DNA of 54,391 bases from Methylococcales symbiont of Hymedesmia sp. n. MRB-2018 (GCA_003666385.1 QPIN01000051.1:1-54391), one strand, 5' to 3'. Positions 43,312-52,511 are shown, counted from the stretch's first letter. Notes: generated by a model not told the origin, from the letters alone. Program-made: numbers and translations.

Positions 43312-44355
43312 TTAATTTAAGGGGGTCACAGTTTCAAGTGTTTTTGTTGCTGTATCAGAGACTGATTTTTTTGTTGTTGACTCAGCTTCAGTGACTGTTT
43401 GTTGTATTTCTTCTGCGCTACTTTTTGTGTCGATTACCGTTTCTGTTGTTTTATTGGTAGCTTCAGTCCTATTTTTATCACCTGTAGCAGTGTCAGCAGG
43501 TGCTTTTACTTCAGCTTCTTTAGCTAATAAAATTTCAATTTTTGCTGGTTTGAGTAGACCCGCTATAAATCCTTGCATTTTTCCGTGTTGTAAAGTTGAG
43601 TGGATTTTTTCTTTTACCGATGCGAATGAAGGCGGCGTTGGGTCTCTGCTGGCTTCTTTTAAGATAATGTGCCAGCCAAACTGAGTTTTAACAGGTTCAG
43701 TGCTAAATTTACCATCTTCTAGTGCAATAGTCGCTTCAGAAAAAGGGACTACCATTTGTGCTGCTGAAAACCAGCCTAAGTCACCACCTTCTGGTCCTGA
43801 TGGACCGCTAGACTTTGCTTTCGCTAATGCTATAAAATCAGCCCCTGCTACTAATTCTTTGATTATTATTTTGGCTTCTTCTTCGCTTTTAAGCAAAATG
43901 TGACGGGCCTTGTATTCTTTGCCGGACACTGAAATATTTTTATTATATTCAGCCTCTAACTCGGCATCAGTCACGGGGTTTGATTTTAAAAAATTCTGAA
44001 TAGCAGCTTGTGACAATAATGAGTCCTTAACGGTCTGTAGGCGTTCAGTGTATTCGGCACTTTTATCTAATTGTTTGTTGATCGCTTCTTGAGTTAATAA
44101 TTCACGTTGAATTAACTCTTCAATCAGTTTTTCTTTTGGGAAGGTGTGATTAGGAGAGCGTTGGTTAATTTCTTGTTCTAGTTGTGCAAGTGAGGCTTTG
44201 CTGATGTATTTACCATTGACAATAGCGATAGCATCTTCTTTTACAACCGTAATAGCTGTAGAAGATGTATTATTTTCTGTCGCAGATTCTTCTGCTGTAC
44301 AGGCTGATAAAATACAGCTACTGGCAATAATAAGAGGGATAATTCTTTTTTTCAT
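43312..44355 (-). CDS. Periplasmic parvulin-type peptidyl-prolyl isomerase (lipoprotein)
   Basis: 347 residues. The N-terminus IIPLIIASSCILSACTAEE has a lipobox (LSAC), so it is lipidated. SurA_N-like residues about 45-130 precede the PpiC rotamase domain (KEYKARHILLKSEEEAK, FIALAKAKSSGPSGPEGGDLGWF, VPFSEATIAL, TQFGWHIILKE; residues about 150-245). The last 65 residues are a Thr/Lys/Glu-rich low-complexity tail. It assists outer membrane protein folding. Downstream of bolA, 12 bases away in the yciB-yciI-bolA-ppiC operon. Confidence 0.9.
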   Translation of the reverse strand: MKKRIIPLIIASSCILSACTAEESATENNTSSTAITVVKEDAIAIVNGKYISKASLAQLEQEINQRSPNHTFPKEKLIEELIQRELLTQEAINKQLDKSAEYTERLQTVKDSLLSQAAIQNFLKSNPVTDAELEAEYNKNISVSGKEYKARHILLKSEEEAKIIIKELVAGADFIALAKAKSSGPSGPEGGDLGWFSAAQMVVPFSEATIALEDGKFSTEPVKTQFGWHIILKEASRDPTPPSFASVKEKIHSTLQHGKMQGFIAGLLKPAKIEILLAKEAEVKAPADTATGDKNRTEATNKTTETVIDTKSSAEEIQQTVTEAESTTKKSVSDTATKTLETVTPLN

Positions 44356-44367
44356 TTTGTTAGATCC

Positions 44368-44631
44368 TTATGTGTTTTCAGAAGGGGTTAATGCATTGAT
44401 ACCCAGCGCATGAATGTCTTTTTTCATGAGTTCACTGAGGGCTTGATAAATAAGTTGGTGTCTTTGTAGCAGAGATTTTCCATCGAATATTTGTGCAACA
44501 ATAGTGACATTATAATGCCCCCCGCCTTTTGCTCCAGCATGACCTGCATGAGCGGCACTATCATCAATGAGTTCAATGGAATCAGGTTTAAGAGCAGTAG
44601 TTAATTGTTGTTTAATAAGATCAGCTATCAT
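44368..44631 (-). CDS. BolA family protein
   Basis: 87 residues, IbaG/BolA-like. Core features: [31 protein letters not shown] (with the His and class-specific loop), [17 protein letters not shown] (helix-turn with the conserved RH motif) and [10 protein letters not shown]. BolA proteins bind monothiol glutaredoxins and [2Fe-2S] clusters and affect cell shape. The start overlaps the yciI stop by four bases (ATGA). Confidence 0.92.
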   Translation of the reverse strand: MIADLIKQQLTTALKPDSIELIDDSAAHAGHAGAKGGGHYNVTIVAQIFDGKSLLQRHQLIYQALSELMKKDIHALGINALTPSENT

Positions 44632-44930
44632 TGTGGGAAGGTCTGCTTAAAAGGTTTAACAGAAACTTTAGCATAAATGCCTGCTTCTACATAAGGATCC
44701 ACATCAGCCCATTGCTGTGCTGCCCTCAGATCGGCAAACTCGGCAATTACTAGGCTTCCAGTGAAGCCCGCTTCAGCAGGTGTATTACTATCAATAGCTG
44801 GGTGTGGTCCTGCAATAATTAACTTGCCACCATCTTGCAGTTCTTGCAAGCGTTTTAAATGAGCAGGACGGACTGATTTTCTTTTTTCAAGGCTATCGGG
44901 AACATCTTCACTAAGAATGGCATATAACAT
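44628..44930 (-). CDS. yciI: YciI family protein
   Basis: 100 residues. Family features: [70 protein letters not shown]. These small ferredoxin-fold proteins have a conserved His-Asp pair and a role in stress or cell-envelope processes that is not fully understood. It lies four bases after yciB and overlaps bolA by four; the operon arrangement is conserved in gammaproteobacteria. Confidence 0.92.
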   Translation of the reverse strand: MLYAILSEDVPDSLEKRKSVRPAHLKRLQELQDGGKLIIAGPHPAIDSNTPAEAGFTGSLVIAEFADLRAAQQWADVDPYVEAGIYAKVSVKPFKQTFPQ

Positions 44931-44934
44931 GATC

Positions 44935-45471
44935 TTATTCCTCCGTTGTAGGGATATATTTATAAATAAAAATCATTTGAACAAGAATAAAAACAAGCAT
45001 AAGACCTGGTACGCCAAAGGTTTTAAAGGTAACCCAGTCACTGGTATTATAATTTTTCATCACATAGATATTAATAAATCCGATGCTAATAAAGAAAGTC
45101 GCCCAGATTAAATTTAATCTTTTCCAGACTAAACTTGGTAATTCAAGACTAGCCCCCATCATGCGTTCAACAAAGGGTTTTTTGCCTAGAAATTGACTGC
45201 CTAAGAAAGCAATACCAAACAACCATTCGATAATAGTCAATTTCCATTTAATAAATTGCTCGTCTTGTAAATATAAGGTAAGACTGCCCATGACTAAAAT
45301 AAGCCCTAAAGTGATCAACTGCATGGTTTCTACTTTTTTGTATTTAAACCAAGTAAAAATAACTTGAATGGTTGTAGCAACGATAACCACAGCAGTTGCA
45401 GTATAAATATCATACAGTTTAAAGGCGATGAAAAATAAAATAACGGGGATAAATTCAATGAGTTGCTTCAT
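44935..45471 (-). CDS. yciB: Inner membrane septation protein A (YciB)
   Basis: 178 residues with five hydrophobic segments: [86 protein letters not shown], and [19 protein letters not shown]. The YciB signature is [19 protein letters not shown]. It supports cell-envelope and septation functions. First gene of the operon yciB-yciI-bolA-ppiC. Confidence 0.93.
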   Translation of the reverse strand: MKQLIEFIPVILFFIAFKLYDIYTATAVVIVATTIQVIFTWFKYKKVETMQLITLGLILVMGSLTLYLQDEQFIKWKLTIIEWLFGIAFLGSQFLGKKPFVERMMGASLELPSLVWKRLNLIWATFFISIGFINIYVMKNYNTSDWVTFKTFGVPGLMLVFILVQMIFIYKYIPTTEE

Positions 45472-45616
45472 ATACAGGGGCTTACTATTTTATTTAAGTA
45501 AAGAAATTAATTGTAGATATAAGGTCGGAAAATTGTTTTTGCAATGGCTGAGTGATTTCCTTTGCATAAAGATCAACAGTGCGAAAGTTGCGTGTGTTTG
45601 TTGGTGTATTATTTTC

Positions 45617-45658
45617 ATCACTTATTCTAAAATAGAAACCTATTTTAGAATAAGTGAT
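45617..45658. promoter_or_regulatory. Perfect 18-bp inverted repeat upstream of the DUF1244 gene
   Basis: ATCACTTATTCTAAAATA (45617-45634) is repeated inverted (45641-45658) with a 6-base centre, 43 bases from the DUF1244 ATG. It may be an operator or a hairpin. Confidence 0.55.
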
Positions 45659-45700
45659 TTTAGCTTTCTGCTAAGATGATAATTTTCAGGGGGTTATGAT

Positions 45701-45997
45701 ATGGACAAGGCGTTACAAACTGAGCTTGAGGCGGCAGCCTTCAGGCGCTTGACTTCACATTTGCAGAAAAACACAGATGTTCAAAATATAGAGATGATGA
45801 TTCTGGCAGGTTTTTGTCGAAATTGTTTGGCTAAATGGTTGGCTGCATCTGCACTGGAACTGAAAATAGATTTTGATTATGAAGATGCAAGAAAGCATGT
45901 TTATGGTATGCCTTATAATGAATGGAAGGAGAAATATCAACAAAAAGCAACGCCAGAGCAGTTGGCAGCCTATGAGAGGGGAAGGTCAAAAAGCTAA
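45701..45997 (+). CDS. DUF1244 family protein
   Basis: 98 residues, soluble. The conserved centre of DUF1244 is visible: AAAFRRLTSHLQ, NIEMMILAGFCRNCLAKWLAASA, and YEDARKHVYGMPYNEWKEKYQ. Two cysteines in GFCRNCLAKW suggest metal or redox chemistry; function is unknown. GGGGG lies ahead of the ATG. The stop region itself (GGTCAAAAAGCTAATTG) resembles the unit of the tandem repeat that follows. Confidence 0.88.
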   Translation: MDKALQTELEAAAFRRLTSHLQKNTDVQNIEMMILAGFCRNCLAKWLAASALELKIDFDYEDARKHVYGMPYNEWKEKYQQKATPEQLAAYERGRSKS

Positions 45998-46440
45998 TTG
46001 AAAGTTGAAAATGGAAAATGGAAAATTAAGGGCGGATCAAAAGCCAATGGAAAATGGAAAATGGAAAATTAAGGGCAAGATCAAAAGCCAATTGAAAATG
46101 GAAAATTGAAAATGGAAAATGGAAAATTAAGGGCGGATCAAAAGCCAATGGAAAATTGAAAGTTGAAAATTGAAAATGGAAAATTAAGGGAAAGATCAAA
46201 AGCTAATTGAAAATGGAAAATGGAAAATTGAGGGCGGATCAAAAGCCAATTGAAAATGGAAAATGGAAAATTAAGGGCAAGATCAAAAGCCAATTGAAAA
46301 TGGAAAATGGAAAATTAAGGGCAAGATCAAAAGCCAATTGAAAATGGAAAATTGAAAATGGAAAATTAAGGGCGGATCAAAAGCCAATTGAAAATGGAAA
46401 ATGGAAAATTAAGGGCAAGATCACAAGCTGGTTGTTTAAT
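45987..46440 (+). repeat. Purine-rich degenerate tandem repeat, about nine units
   Basis: Repeating units of roughly 43-60 bp contain TTGAAAATGG, variable runs of GAAAAT(T/G)G, AAAATTAAGGGC, and GATCAAAAGCCAA. The GATCAAAAGC motif occurs at about 46037, 46080, 46136, 46195, 46237, 46281, 46326, 46376 and, as GATCACAAGC, at 46419. One strand is nearly all purine. Length differences come from variable numbers of AAAATGG. No ORF of merit; the following 46441-46535 bases lead to rep. Confidence 0.85.
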
Positions 46441-46535
46441 GGGAAATGGGAAATGGGGAATTTATTAAAAGAATTAATCAATACACTTAAAAGCGATGAA
46501 CGTCTAAATCCAATAGGAAAATAGTCATAAAATAA

Positions 46536-48542
46536 ATGATCAAATTAAATGCTCAACAGCAGGCGGCTGTCAAAATTATTGATCATCCTTTACTCGTATT
46601 AGCAGGTGCAGGTAGTGGTAAAACGCGTGTTATTACAGAGAAAATAGCCTACCTTGTCAAACAAGGAACACTGGCTAGAAATATAGTTGCATTAACCTTT
46701 ACTAATAAGGCCGCCAGAGAAATGAAAGAAAGGGTGGCAAAATTACTGGATAGTAAACAAAGCAGAGGTATACGGGTTTCTACTTTTCATTCATTAGGAT
46801 TAGATATTTTACGAAAAGAATATCAAGTACTGGGGTACAAGTCAGCTCTAACCTTATTTGATGAACAAGATAAACTGACTTTATTACGCAACTTGATTGC
46901 TTATAGTTCATCTGATTATGACAGTGATGCCATCGAATTTTACAATAAACAATTTGCTGATTGGAAAAATGCGTTGGTGACTCCAGAACAAGCAATTAGT
47001 ACGGCTACTGATGAAAACCATTTGACCGCCTTGTTATATCAAGATTTTAATCGACATTTAAAAGCTTATAATGCGGTTGATTTTGATGATTTGATTTTAT
47101 TGCCTGTGCTACTTTTTCAGAAAAGCGCTGATGTTTTAAAAAAATGGCAAAATAAAATTCGTTATTTATTAGTGGATGAATATCAAGATACAAATATTAC
47201 CCAATATCAGTTAGTCCGGCTATTAGCTGGAAATTTGGGGCGATTCACAGTAGTGGGTGATGATGATCAGTCTATTTATGCTTGGCGTGGTGCTCAACCT
47301 GAAAACCTATCTCAGCTAAAAAAAGATTATTCTCGATTGAAAGTGATTAAGCTGGAGCAAAACTATCGTTCAGCAGGGCGAATTCTTAAAGTAGCCAACC
47401 AATTGATTAGTAATAATTCTCATGTTTTTGAAAAGAAACTTTGGAGTAATTTAGGTTTTGGTGAACCTTTAAAGGTAATGTGTCATAAAAATGATCGCGC
47501 AGAAGCAGCACAAATTGTGGCAGAAATTATTCATCATAAGTTTAAACAAGGAGGGAGTTATGCAGACTATGCCATCTTATATAGAGGAAACCATCAATCT
47601 CGATTATTTGAAGGCAGTTTAAGAGAAAATAATGTGCCTTACTTTATCAGCGGTGGCACTTCCTTTTTTGCCTATTCTGAGATTAAAGATATTTTGGCTT
47701 ATTTGCGTTTATTTGTTAATCAAGATGATGATGCGGCATTTCTTAGAATTATTAATACCCCTCGACGAGAAATTGGCCCAAGCACATTAGAAAAGTTATC
47801 TGTCTATGCTAATAAAAGGCAAGTGAGTCTGTTTACTGCTTGTTTTGAATTAGGACTAAGACAAATATTGCCAGAAAATACTATTCAGCGAATAGAAAAG
47901 TTTGCAAACTGGGTAAGCAATATGGCAGAAAATATCAATAAAAGTGATACCTTTGAAGCGATTGACCAATTTATAGAGCAGATTAATTATGCAGCCTGGT
48001 TAATTGAAAATAGTAAAACAACAGCGGCAGCTGAGCGTAAAACTAAAAATGTATATGATTTGATTGCCTGGTTAAAACGCATTGCTAGTAATGAGGCGGA
48101 TGAAGAAAGAACCTTGTCTGAAATCATATCAAAAGTGATGTTAATGGATATTTTGGAAAGAAACAGTGAGGAAGAGGGGAGGGGTGATCAAGTGAGTTTA
48201 ATGACTTTACATGCTTCAAAAGGTTTGGAGTTTCCTCATGTTTTTCTTATCGGCATAGAAGAAAATATTTTGCCACATCAAAGTAGTATAGAGTTAGATA
48301 ATATTGAAGAAGAAAGGCGACTTGCCTATGTGGGGATCACGCGAGCACAAAAAAGCTGTACTTTAAGTTATTGCACACACCGAAAACGGTATGGCGAAGT
48401 AACTGAATGTGAACCCAGTCGTTTTTTAAGTGAATTACCTGAAGAAGACCTAGAATGGAATAATAAAAACCAATTAGCAGCAGAAGTTATTAAAGAACGC
48501 GGAAAAGCGAACCTAGCAAGTTTAAAGACCTTGTTAAATTGA
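46536..48542 (+). CDS. rep: ATP-dependent DNA helicase Rep
   Basis: 668 residues, an SF1A 3'-5' helicase. Motifs: LNAQQQAAVKIID (Q motif), I AGAGSGKTRVI, Ia TFTNKAAREM, II DEYQDTN, III GDDDQSIYAWRGA, IV LEQNYRSAGRIL, V LMTLHASKGLEFPHV, VI EERRLAYVGITRAQ. Length and motif spacing match Rep; it clears proteins ahead of the replication fork. The stop abuts nth, with the nth start nine bases later. Confidence 0.97.
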   Translation: MIKLNAQQQAAVKIIDHPLLVLAGAGSGKTRVITEKIAYLVKQGTLARNIVALTFTNKAAREMKERVAKLLDSKQSRGIRVSTFHSLGLDILRKEYQVLGYKSALTLFDEQDKLTLLRNLIAYSSSDYDSDAIEFYNKQFADWKNALVTPEQAISTATDENHLTALLYQDFNRHLKAYNAVDFDDLILLPVLLFQKSADVLKKWQNKIRYLLVDEYQDTNITQYQLVRLLAGNLGRFTVVGDDDQSIYAWRGAQPENLSQLKKDYSRLKVIKLEQNYRSAGRILKVANQLISNNSHVFEKKLWSNLGFGEPLKVMCHKNDRAEAAQIVAEIIHHKFKQGGSYADYAILYRGNHQSRLFEGSLRENNVPYFISGGTSFFAYSEIKDILAYLRLFVNQDDDAAFLRIINTPRREIGPSTLEKLSVYANKRQVSLFTACFELGLRQILPENTIQRIEKFANWVSNMAENINKSDTFEAIDQFIEQINYAAWLIENSKTTAAAERKTKNVYDLIAWLKRIASNEADEERTLSEIISKVMLMDILERNSEEEGRGDQVSLMTLHASKGLEFPHVFLIGIEENILPHQSSIELDNIEEERRLAYVGITRAQKSCTLSYCTHRKRYGEVTECEPSRFLSELPEEDLEWNNKNQLAAEVIKERGKANLASLKTLLN

Positions 48543-48551
48543 TTGGGTAAA

Positions 48552-49184
48552 ATGAATAAAGACAAACGCTTGATCATTTTTGATCGTTTAGCCGAAGCTA
48601 TTCCAAACCCTGAAACTGAATTGCAATATTCTTCAGCTTTTGAATTGCTGATCGCTGTGGTTTTGTCTGCCCAGGCTACCGATAAAGGAGTAAACAAAGC
48701 GACAGCATTATTATTTCCTATTGCAAACACGCCTCATGCCATTTTAAATCTGGGTGAATATGAGCTTAAAAAGTACATAAAAACAATAGGTTTGTTCAAT
48801 ACCAAAGGGGCTAATATTATAAAGCTTTGTCAACGCCTAATAGATTACCATCATGGTGAAGTCCCCAAAAATAGAGAGCAACTCGAAGCCCTAGCTGGAG
48901 TTGGTCGTAAAACAGCAAATGTTATATTAAATACCGCATTTGGACAGCCAACAATTGCTGTAGATACGCATATTTTTAGGGTATCAAATCGAACGGGACT
49001 GGCTAAAGGAAAAAATGTATTAGCGGTTGAAAACAAATTGGAAAAGGGGGTGCCAAAACAGCATAAACTTAATGCGCATCATTTACTAATTTTACACGGA
49101 CGCTATACCTGTATTGCTAGAAAACCAAGATGTCAAAGTTGTGTTATAGAGGATCTGTGTGAATTTAAAGATAAAACAGAATAA
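48552..49184 (+). CDS. nth: Endonuclease III
   Basis: 210 residues from ATG 48552 (a TTG nine bases earlier is an alternative). DNA glycosylase/AP lyase of base excision repair. The helix-hairpin-helix LAGVGRKTANVILNTAFG (catalytic Lys), the catalytic Asp in IAVDTHIFRVSNR, and the 4Fe-4S cluster motif CIARKPRCQSCVIEDLC (CX6CX2CX5C) are all present. Immediately downstream of rep and presumably co-transcribed. Confidence 0.96.
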   Translation: MNKDKRLIIFDRLAEAIPNPETELQYSSAFELLIAVVLSAQATDKGVNKATALLFPIANTPHAILNLGEYELKKYIKTIGLFNTKGANIIKLCQRLIDYHHGEVPKNREQLEALAGVGRKTANVILNTAFGQPTIAVDTHIFRVSNRTGLAKGKNVLAVENKLEKGVPKQHKLNAHHLLILHGRYTCIARKPRCQSCVIEDLCEFKDKTE

Positions 49185-49283
49185 TAAATTTTGATAAATA
49201 TGAAACTCTGTATACACTATATAAGTCGCAAAGCGGTAATATTTTGTAATAACAAATAATTTATATTTTTAAGAGGAAGAAAA

Positions 49284-49811
49284 ATGAAAAAAATGAATAA
49301 AACACCTTTAGCTGCAGCAATAGGTACAGCAGTTGTTTCGGCTTTTACTGCAACAGCAATACATGCAGAAGCAAACCCTTTTGCCATGACAGAATTATCA
49401 GAAGGCTATATGCAAGTAGCAGAAGCAACTAAAGGCTATAAAATGGTTAAGCCTGCTAGCAAAAAAGCAAAAGATGGCGCATGTGGTGAAGGAAAATGCG
49501 GCAATATGATGGGTGGTGATAAAATGAAAAAAGGCCAGGAAGGTAAATGTGGGGAGATGATGAAGGGAAAAGAAGGTGCTTGTGGTGAGATGAAAGCGAC
49601 AGAAGGAAAATGTGGCGAAGGTAAATGTGCAGGTATGATGGATGGTAACAAAATGAAAAAAGGTCAGGAAGGTTCTTGCGGTGAAATGATGAAAGGCAAA
49701 GAAGGTTCTTGCGGAATGGAAAAAGCAACAGAAGGCAAATGCGGTGAAGGCAAATGCGGTGAAGGCAAATGTGGCGAAGGTAAATGCGCTGCCAATAAAA
49801 AAGCAAAATAA
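49284..49811 (+). CDS. bufA: Bufferin precursor BufA (12-cysteine EGKCG peptide)
   Basis: 175 residues. A signal peptide (PLAAAIGTAVVSAFTATAIHA, cleavage before EAN) leads to a short linker (ELSEGYMQVAEATKGYKMV) and a core with 12 Cys, each in the setting EGxCG, GKCGE, or GACGE, including four GKCGE/GKCA units in a row near the C-terminus. This is the bufferin family (6 or 12 Cys), RiPPs whose cysteines are converted to oxazole or thiooxazole forms that bind copper. GAGGAAGAAAA precedes the ATG; TTGATA near 49191 with a TATACA-like box may be the promoter. Confidence 0.9.
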   Translation: MKKMNKTPLAAAIGTAVVSAFTATAIHAEANPFAMTELSEGYMQVAEATKGYKMVKPASKKAKDGACGEGKCGNMMGGDKMKKGQEGKCGEMMKGKEGACGEMKATEGKCGEGKCAGMMDGNKMKKGQEGSCGEMMKGKEGSCGMEKATEGKCGEGKCGEGKCGEGKCAANKKAK

Positions 49812-49857
49812 GGTATCGCAAATAGAGATATTAACTCTCTCTTTTTAAATAAAAATC

Positions 49858-49894
49858 AACCCACATTCTCAATAATTGGGAGTGTGGGTTTTTT
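49858..49894 (+). terminator. Terminator between bufA and bufB
   Basis: AACCCACATTCTC (49858-49870) pairs, with two imperfect positions, with GGGAGTGTGGGTT (49878-49890), then a T-run. Partial termination here would give more peptide than enzyme. Confidence 0.75.
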
Positions 49895-49932
49895 GCTTAA
49901 ATATAGTTATAAAATGAATAGGGGGGGTTCTA

Positions 49933-50784
49933 ATGGATAGCACAGCAAACTTGGTTAAACATACAGGCCTTGGCTTACGCCGATCCTTTTTAAAAGAAAT
50001 TGTTGAAAACCCAGCTAAGAATGTCAGCTTTTATGAAGTTGCACCTGAAAACTGGATTACCATTGGTGGAAAACTAGGTAAGCAATTCAGGTCTATGACT
50101 GAACGGTTTGATTTTGTTTGTCATGGCCTTTCTTTATCAATTGGCTCAACAGATCCTTTGGATGAAAAATTTGTCCATGAGGTGAAAGATTTTATGGGTG
50201 AACATCAAATCAAGCTTTATAGCGAACATCTGAGTTATTGTAGCCATGAAGGACATTTATATGACTTGATGCCAATTCCCTTTACAGAAGAAGCAGTGAC
50301 TCACGTTACTGAAAGAATCAGGCGTGTTCAAGACATTCTGGAACAAAAAATAGCAATAGAAAATGTTTCCTATTATGCTGCGCCAGGGCAGGAAATGGCT
50401 GAAATAGATTTTTTTAATGCGGTGGTTGAACAAGCTGATTGCGATATTTTATTAGATATTAATAATATTTATGTGAATAGTATTAATCATGGCTATGATG
50501 CGACCAGCTTCTTACGAGCCATGCCAGATGATCGCATTGCCTATGCCCATATTGCAGGACATTATGTAGAGGCAGATGATTTTTTGGTTGATACACATGG
50601 TGCAGATATCATTGACCCAGTTTGGAAGTTATTGGCAAAGGCGTATGAATTATATGGTGTATTTCCAACTCTATTAGAACGTGATTTTAACATCCCTCCT
50701 CTGAATGTTTTATTGCAGGAAGTCGATACCATCAATTCCATTCAAAATGCCTGGTATCAACAACATGAGCAAAAGTCAGCATGA
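49933..50784 (+). CDS. bufB: MNIO (DUF692) enzyme BufB
   Basis: 283 residues, a multinuclear non-heme iron TIM barrel. Conserved iron-ligand regions: FVCHGLSLSIGS, LYSEHLSYCSHEGHL, IAIENVSYYAAP, LLDINNIYVNSINHGYD, YAHIAGHYV, VDTHGADII and LLERDF. It modifies precursor Cys in the bufA product. A run of seven G lies five bases ahead of the ATG. Its stop overlaps bufC by four bases. Confidence 0.93.
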   Translation: MDSTANLVKHTGLGLRRSFLKEIVENPAKNVSFYEVAPENWITIGGKLGKQFRSMTERFDFVCHGLSLSIGSTDPLDEKFVHEVKDFMGEHQIKLYSEHLSYCSHEGHLYDLMPIPFTEEAVTHVTERIRRVQDILEQKIAIENVSYYAAPGQEMAEIDFFNAVVEQADCDILLDINNIYVNSINHGYDATSFLRAMPDDRIAYAHIAGHYVEADDFLVDTHGADIIDPVWKLLAKAYELYGVFPTLLERDFNIPPLNVLLQEVDTINSIQNAWYQQHEQKSA

Positions 50785-51536
50785 TGCAGGTTGATTTTAA
50801 AGCAAAACAATCTGAATTTGTAGCTTATATAAGAGACCCTTTTAATAAGCCAAGACCTAGTGATGTTAAAAGAGAACGTATAGAAGTTTATCGAGAGCTT
50901 TTTTTTAATAATGTCGATAGCTTTTTATGCAGTAACTTTCCGGTTTTAAAAACCATACTGAATGATGAGCAATGGTATCAACTGTCACAAGATTTTTTTA
51001 AAAACCATGCCTGTACAAGCCCTTATTTTTCTGAAATTGCGGAAGAGTTTTTAGATTTCTTACAAAACCAGCGCAAAAACAATTCGGATTATCCCTTTAT
51101 GCTTGAATTTGCCCATTACGAATGGGTTGAAATGGCATTATCCATTTCTAAAGAGAGTGTTTTAGTTAATACAGAAGATCAGCTAGTAGATATTTTTCAG
51201 CAGACTCTTTCTTTATCAGCACTTGCCTGGCCACTGGTTTATCAATATCCAGTGCAGCAAATCTGCCCTTCTTTTCTACCCGAAGTTGCACCAGAACAAC
51301 CGACTTATCTACTGGTCTATCGAGATAAGGTAGATGATGTAAAATTTATTCAAATTTCGCCTATTACTTTCCGCTTGTTGCAAATATTGCAGGAAAATGA
51401 AGCAATATCTTGTCAGTGTTGTTTAAAACAAATTGCGGATGAATCAGCTTCCCCTGAACCTGAAAAAATAATGACATCAGGTCTGGAAATTATTGAAGAC
51501 CTAGCGCGAAAGAATATTATTACTGTATCAGCATAA
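50781..51536 (+). CDS. bufC: DUF2063 partner protein BufC
   Basis: 251 residues. DUF2063 N-terminus: FVAYIRDPFNKPRP, RIEVYRELFFNNVDSFLCSNFPVLKTIL (the domain signature), DFFKNHACTSPYFSEIAEEFLDFL. The C-terminal half (PTYLLVYRDKVDDVKFIQISPITFRLLQIL) is the regulator-like wHTH/RRE-type part that presents the peptide to the MNIO enzyme. It overlaps bufB and completes the standard bufABC set. Confidence 0.92.
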   Translation: MMQVDFKAKQSEFVAYIRDPFNKPRPSDVKRERIEVYRELFFNNVDSFLCSNFPVLKTILNDEQWYQLSQDFFKNHACTSPYFSEIAEEFLDFLQNQRKNNSDYPFMLEFAHYEWVEMALSISKESVLVNTEDQLVDIFQQTLSLSALAWPLVYQYPVQQICPSFLPEVAPEQPTYLLVYRDKVDDVKFIQISPITFRLLQILQENEAISCQCCLKQIADESASPEPEKIMTSGLEIIEDLARKNIITVSA

Positions 51537-51607
51537 GTTGCATATTGTCTCAAGATTAAATTTATTTGTATTATGCTAATAAATTCACTCCTATACACAA
51601 AACTTTT

Positions 51608-51940
51608 TTACCCATCATTGCGTTTAAAGCTGTGAACCCATACTAGGTCTTCATCATTCCAACGCATACCAGTATGCATTTTTAAAATAATAGCTTTGTA
51701 CATATCCAAGCTGGAATATCCTTCTGCATTGGCATCTTGGTCTGTCATTTCTCCTAGCTTATGGCGTTCTAGGGAAGTGACTGTAAATTTAATGCCTTTC
51801 AGTTCAAAAGTTTCACCAGGATAGGCGTATATGCCATCACGACGCTGCTGTTTTTTTTGCCCGTTCAGTGCCGCTTCAACTAATTTTGGGTGGCGTAGCA
51901 AACGGTCAATATCACAGGTTTTTTCAGGGTAATTAGTCAT
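51608..51940 (-). CDS. ASCH domain protein
   Basis: 110 residues. The N-terminus DIDRLLRHPKLVEAALNGQKKQQRRDGIYAYPGETFELKGIKFTVTSLER contains the ASCH fold (Gly-x-Lys-x2-xxRR-type loop and the short beta-barrel strand). ASCH domains bind RNA or act as amidohydrolases; function here is unknown. It stands alone and faces away from gloA. Confidence 0.75.
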   Translation of the reverse strand: MTNYPEKTCDIDRLLRHPKLVEAALNGQKKQQRRDGIYAYPGETFELKGIKFTVTSLERHKLGEMTDQDANAEGYSSLDMYKAIILKMHTGMRWNDEDLVWVHSFKRNDG

Positions 51941-52025
51941 TTATTTTGAAAAATGGTATTAATACGGGAAAAGCACATTTTACGGCATAATAGCAATATT
52001 TATTAAATTAATAAGGGTAGATGAT

Positions 52026-52466
52026 ATGCGGTTTTTACATACAATGATTAGGGTGAATGATTTAGCAAAGTCATTGGCATTTTATTGCGACATTCTTGGC
52101 TTATCAGAAGTTAATCGGATAGAAAGTGAAGAGGGACGCTTTACTTTAGTTTATCTGGCTGCACCTTTGGACAAATACAATGCAGAAAGAGTTGGCTCAC
52201 CCACTCTGGAGTTGACCTATAACTGGGATACAGAAGAATATACGGGGGGGCGTAATTTTGGGCATCTGGCTTATGAAGTGGATGACATTTATCTTTTTTG
52301 CCAAAATTTGATGGATGCTGGTGTTATTATCAACCGTCCGCCACGTGATGGATATATGGCTTTTATTCGATCTCCTGATGATATTTCCATAGAGCTGTTA
52401 CAAAAAGGCAAACGGCTACAAGTTCAAGAACCTTGGCTATCTATGGAAAATAAGGGTTCTTGGTAG
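52026..52466 (+). CDS. gloA: Lactoylglutathione lyase (glyoxalase I)
   Basis: 146 residues, one vicinal oxygen chelate domain. Metal ligands expected for GloA are visible: His5 (MRFLHTMIRVND), Glu in TLELTYNWD, His in NFGHLAYEVDD and Glu in ISIELLQ. It converts the methylglyoxal-glutathione adduct to S-lactoylglutathione. AAGGG precedes ATG 52026. Confidence 0.9.
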   Translation: MRFLHTMIRVNDLAKSLAFYCDILGLSEVNRIESEEGRFTLVYLAAPLDKYNAERVGSPTLELTYNWDTEEYTGGRNFGHLAYEVDDIYLFCQNLMDAGVIINRPPRDGYMAFIRSPDDISIELLQKGKRLQVQEPWLSMENKGSW

Positions 52467-52511
52467 TCGTCGTTAATTTCCTTGATATTTTGTTCGCCAG
52501 CTTATAAGGCT

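Noticed and set aside
45428-45679. 83-codon ORF overlapping the yciB start
   Set aside because: Antisense to yciB and runs into the 18-bp inverted repeat; no support.
49284-49811. Metallothionein instead of bufferin
   Set aside because: The signal peptide, EGKCG spacing and adjacent MNIO and DUF2063 genes identify a bufferin locus.
49436-49821. Antisense ORFs over the bufferin precursor
   Set aside because: They arise from the repetitive EGKCG codons; the plus-strand protein has a signal peptide, Shine-Dalgarno and partner genes.
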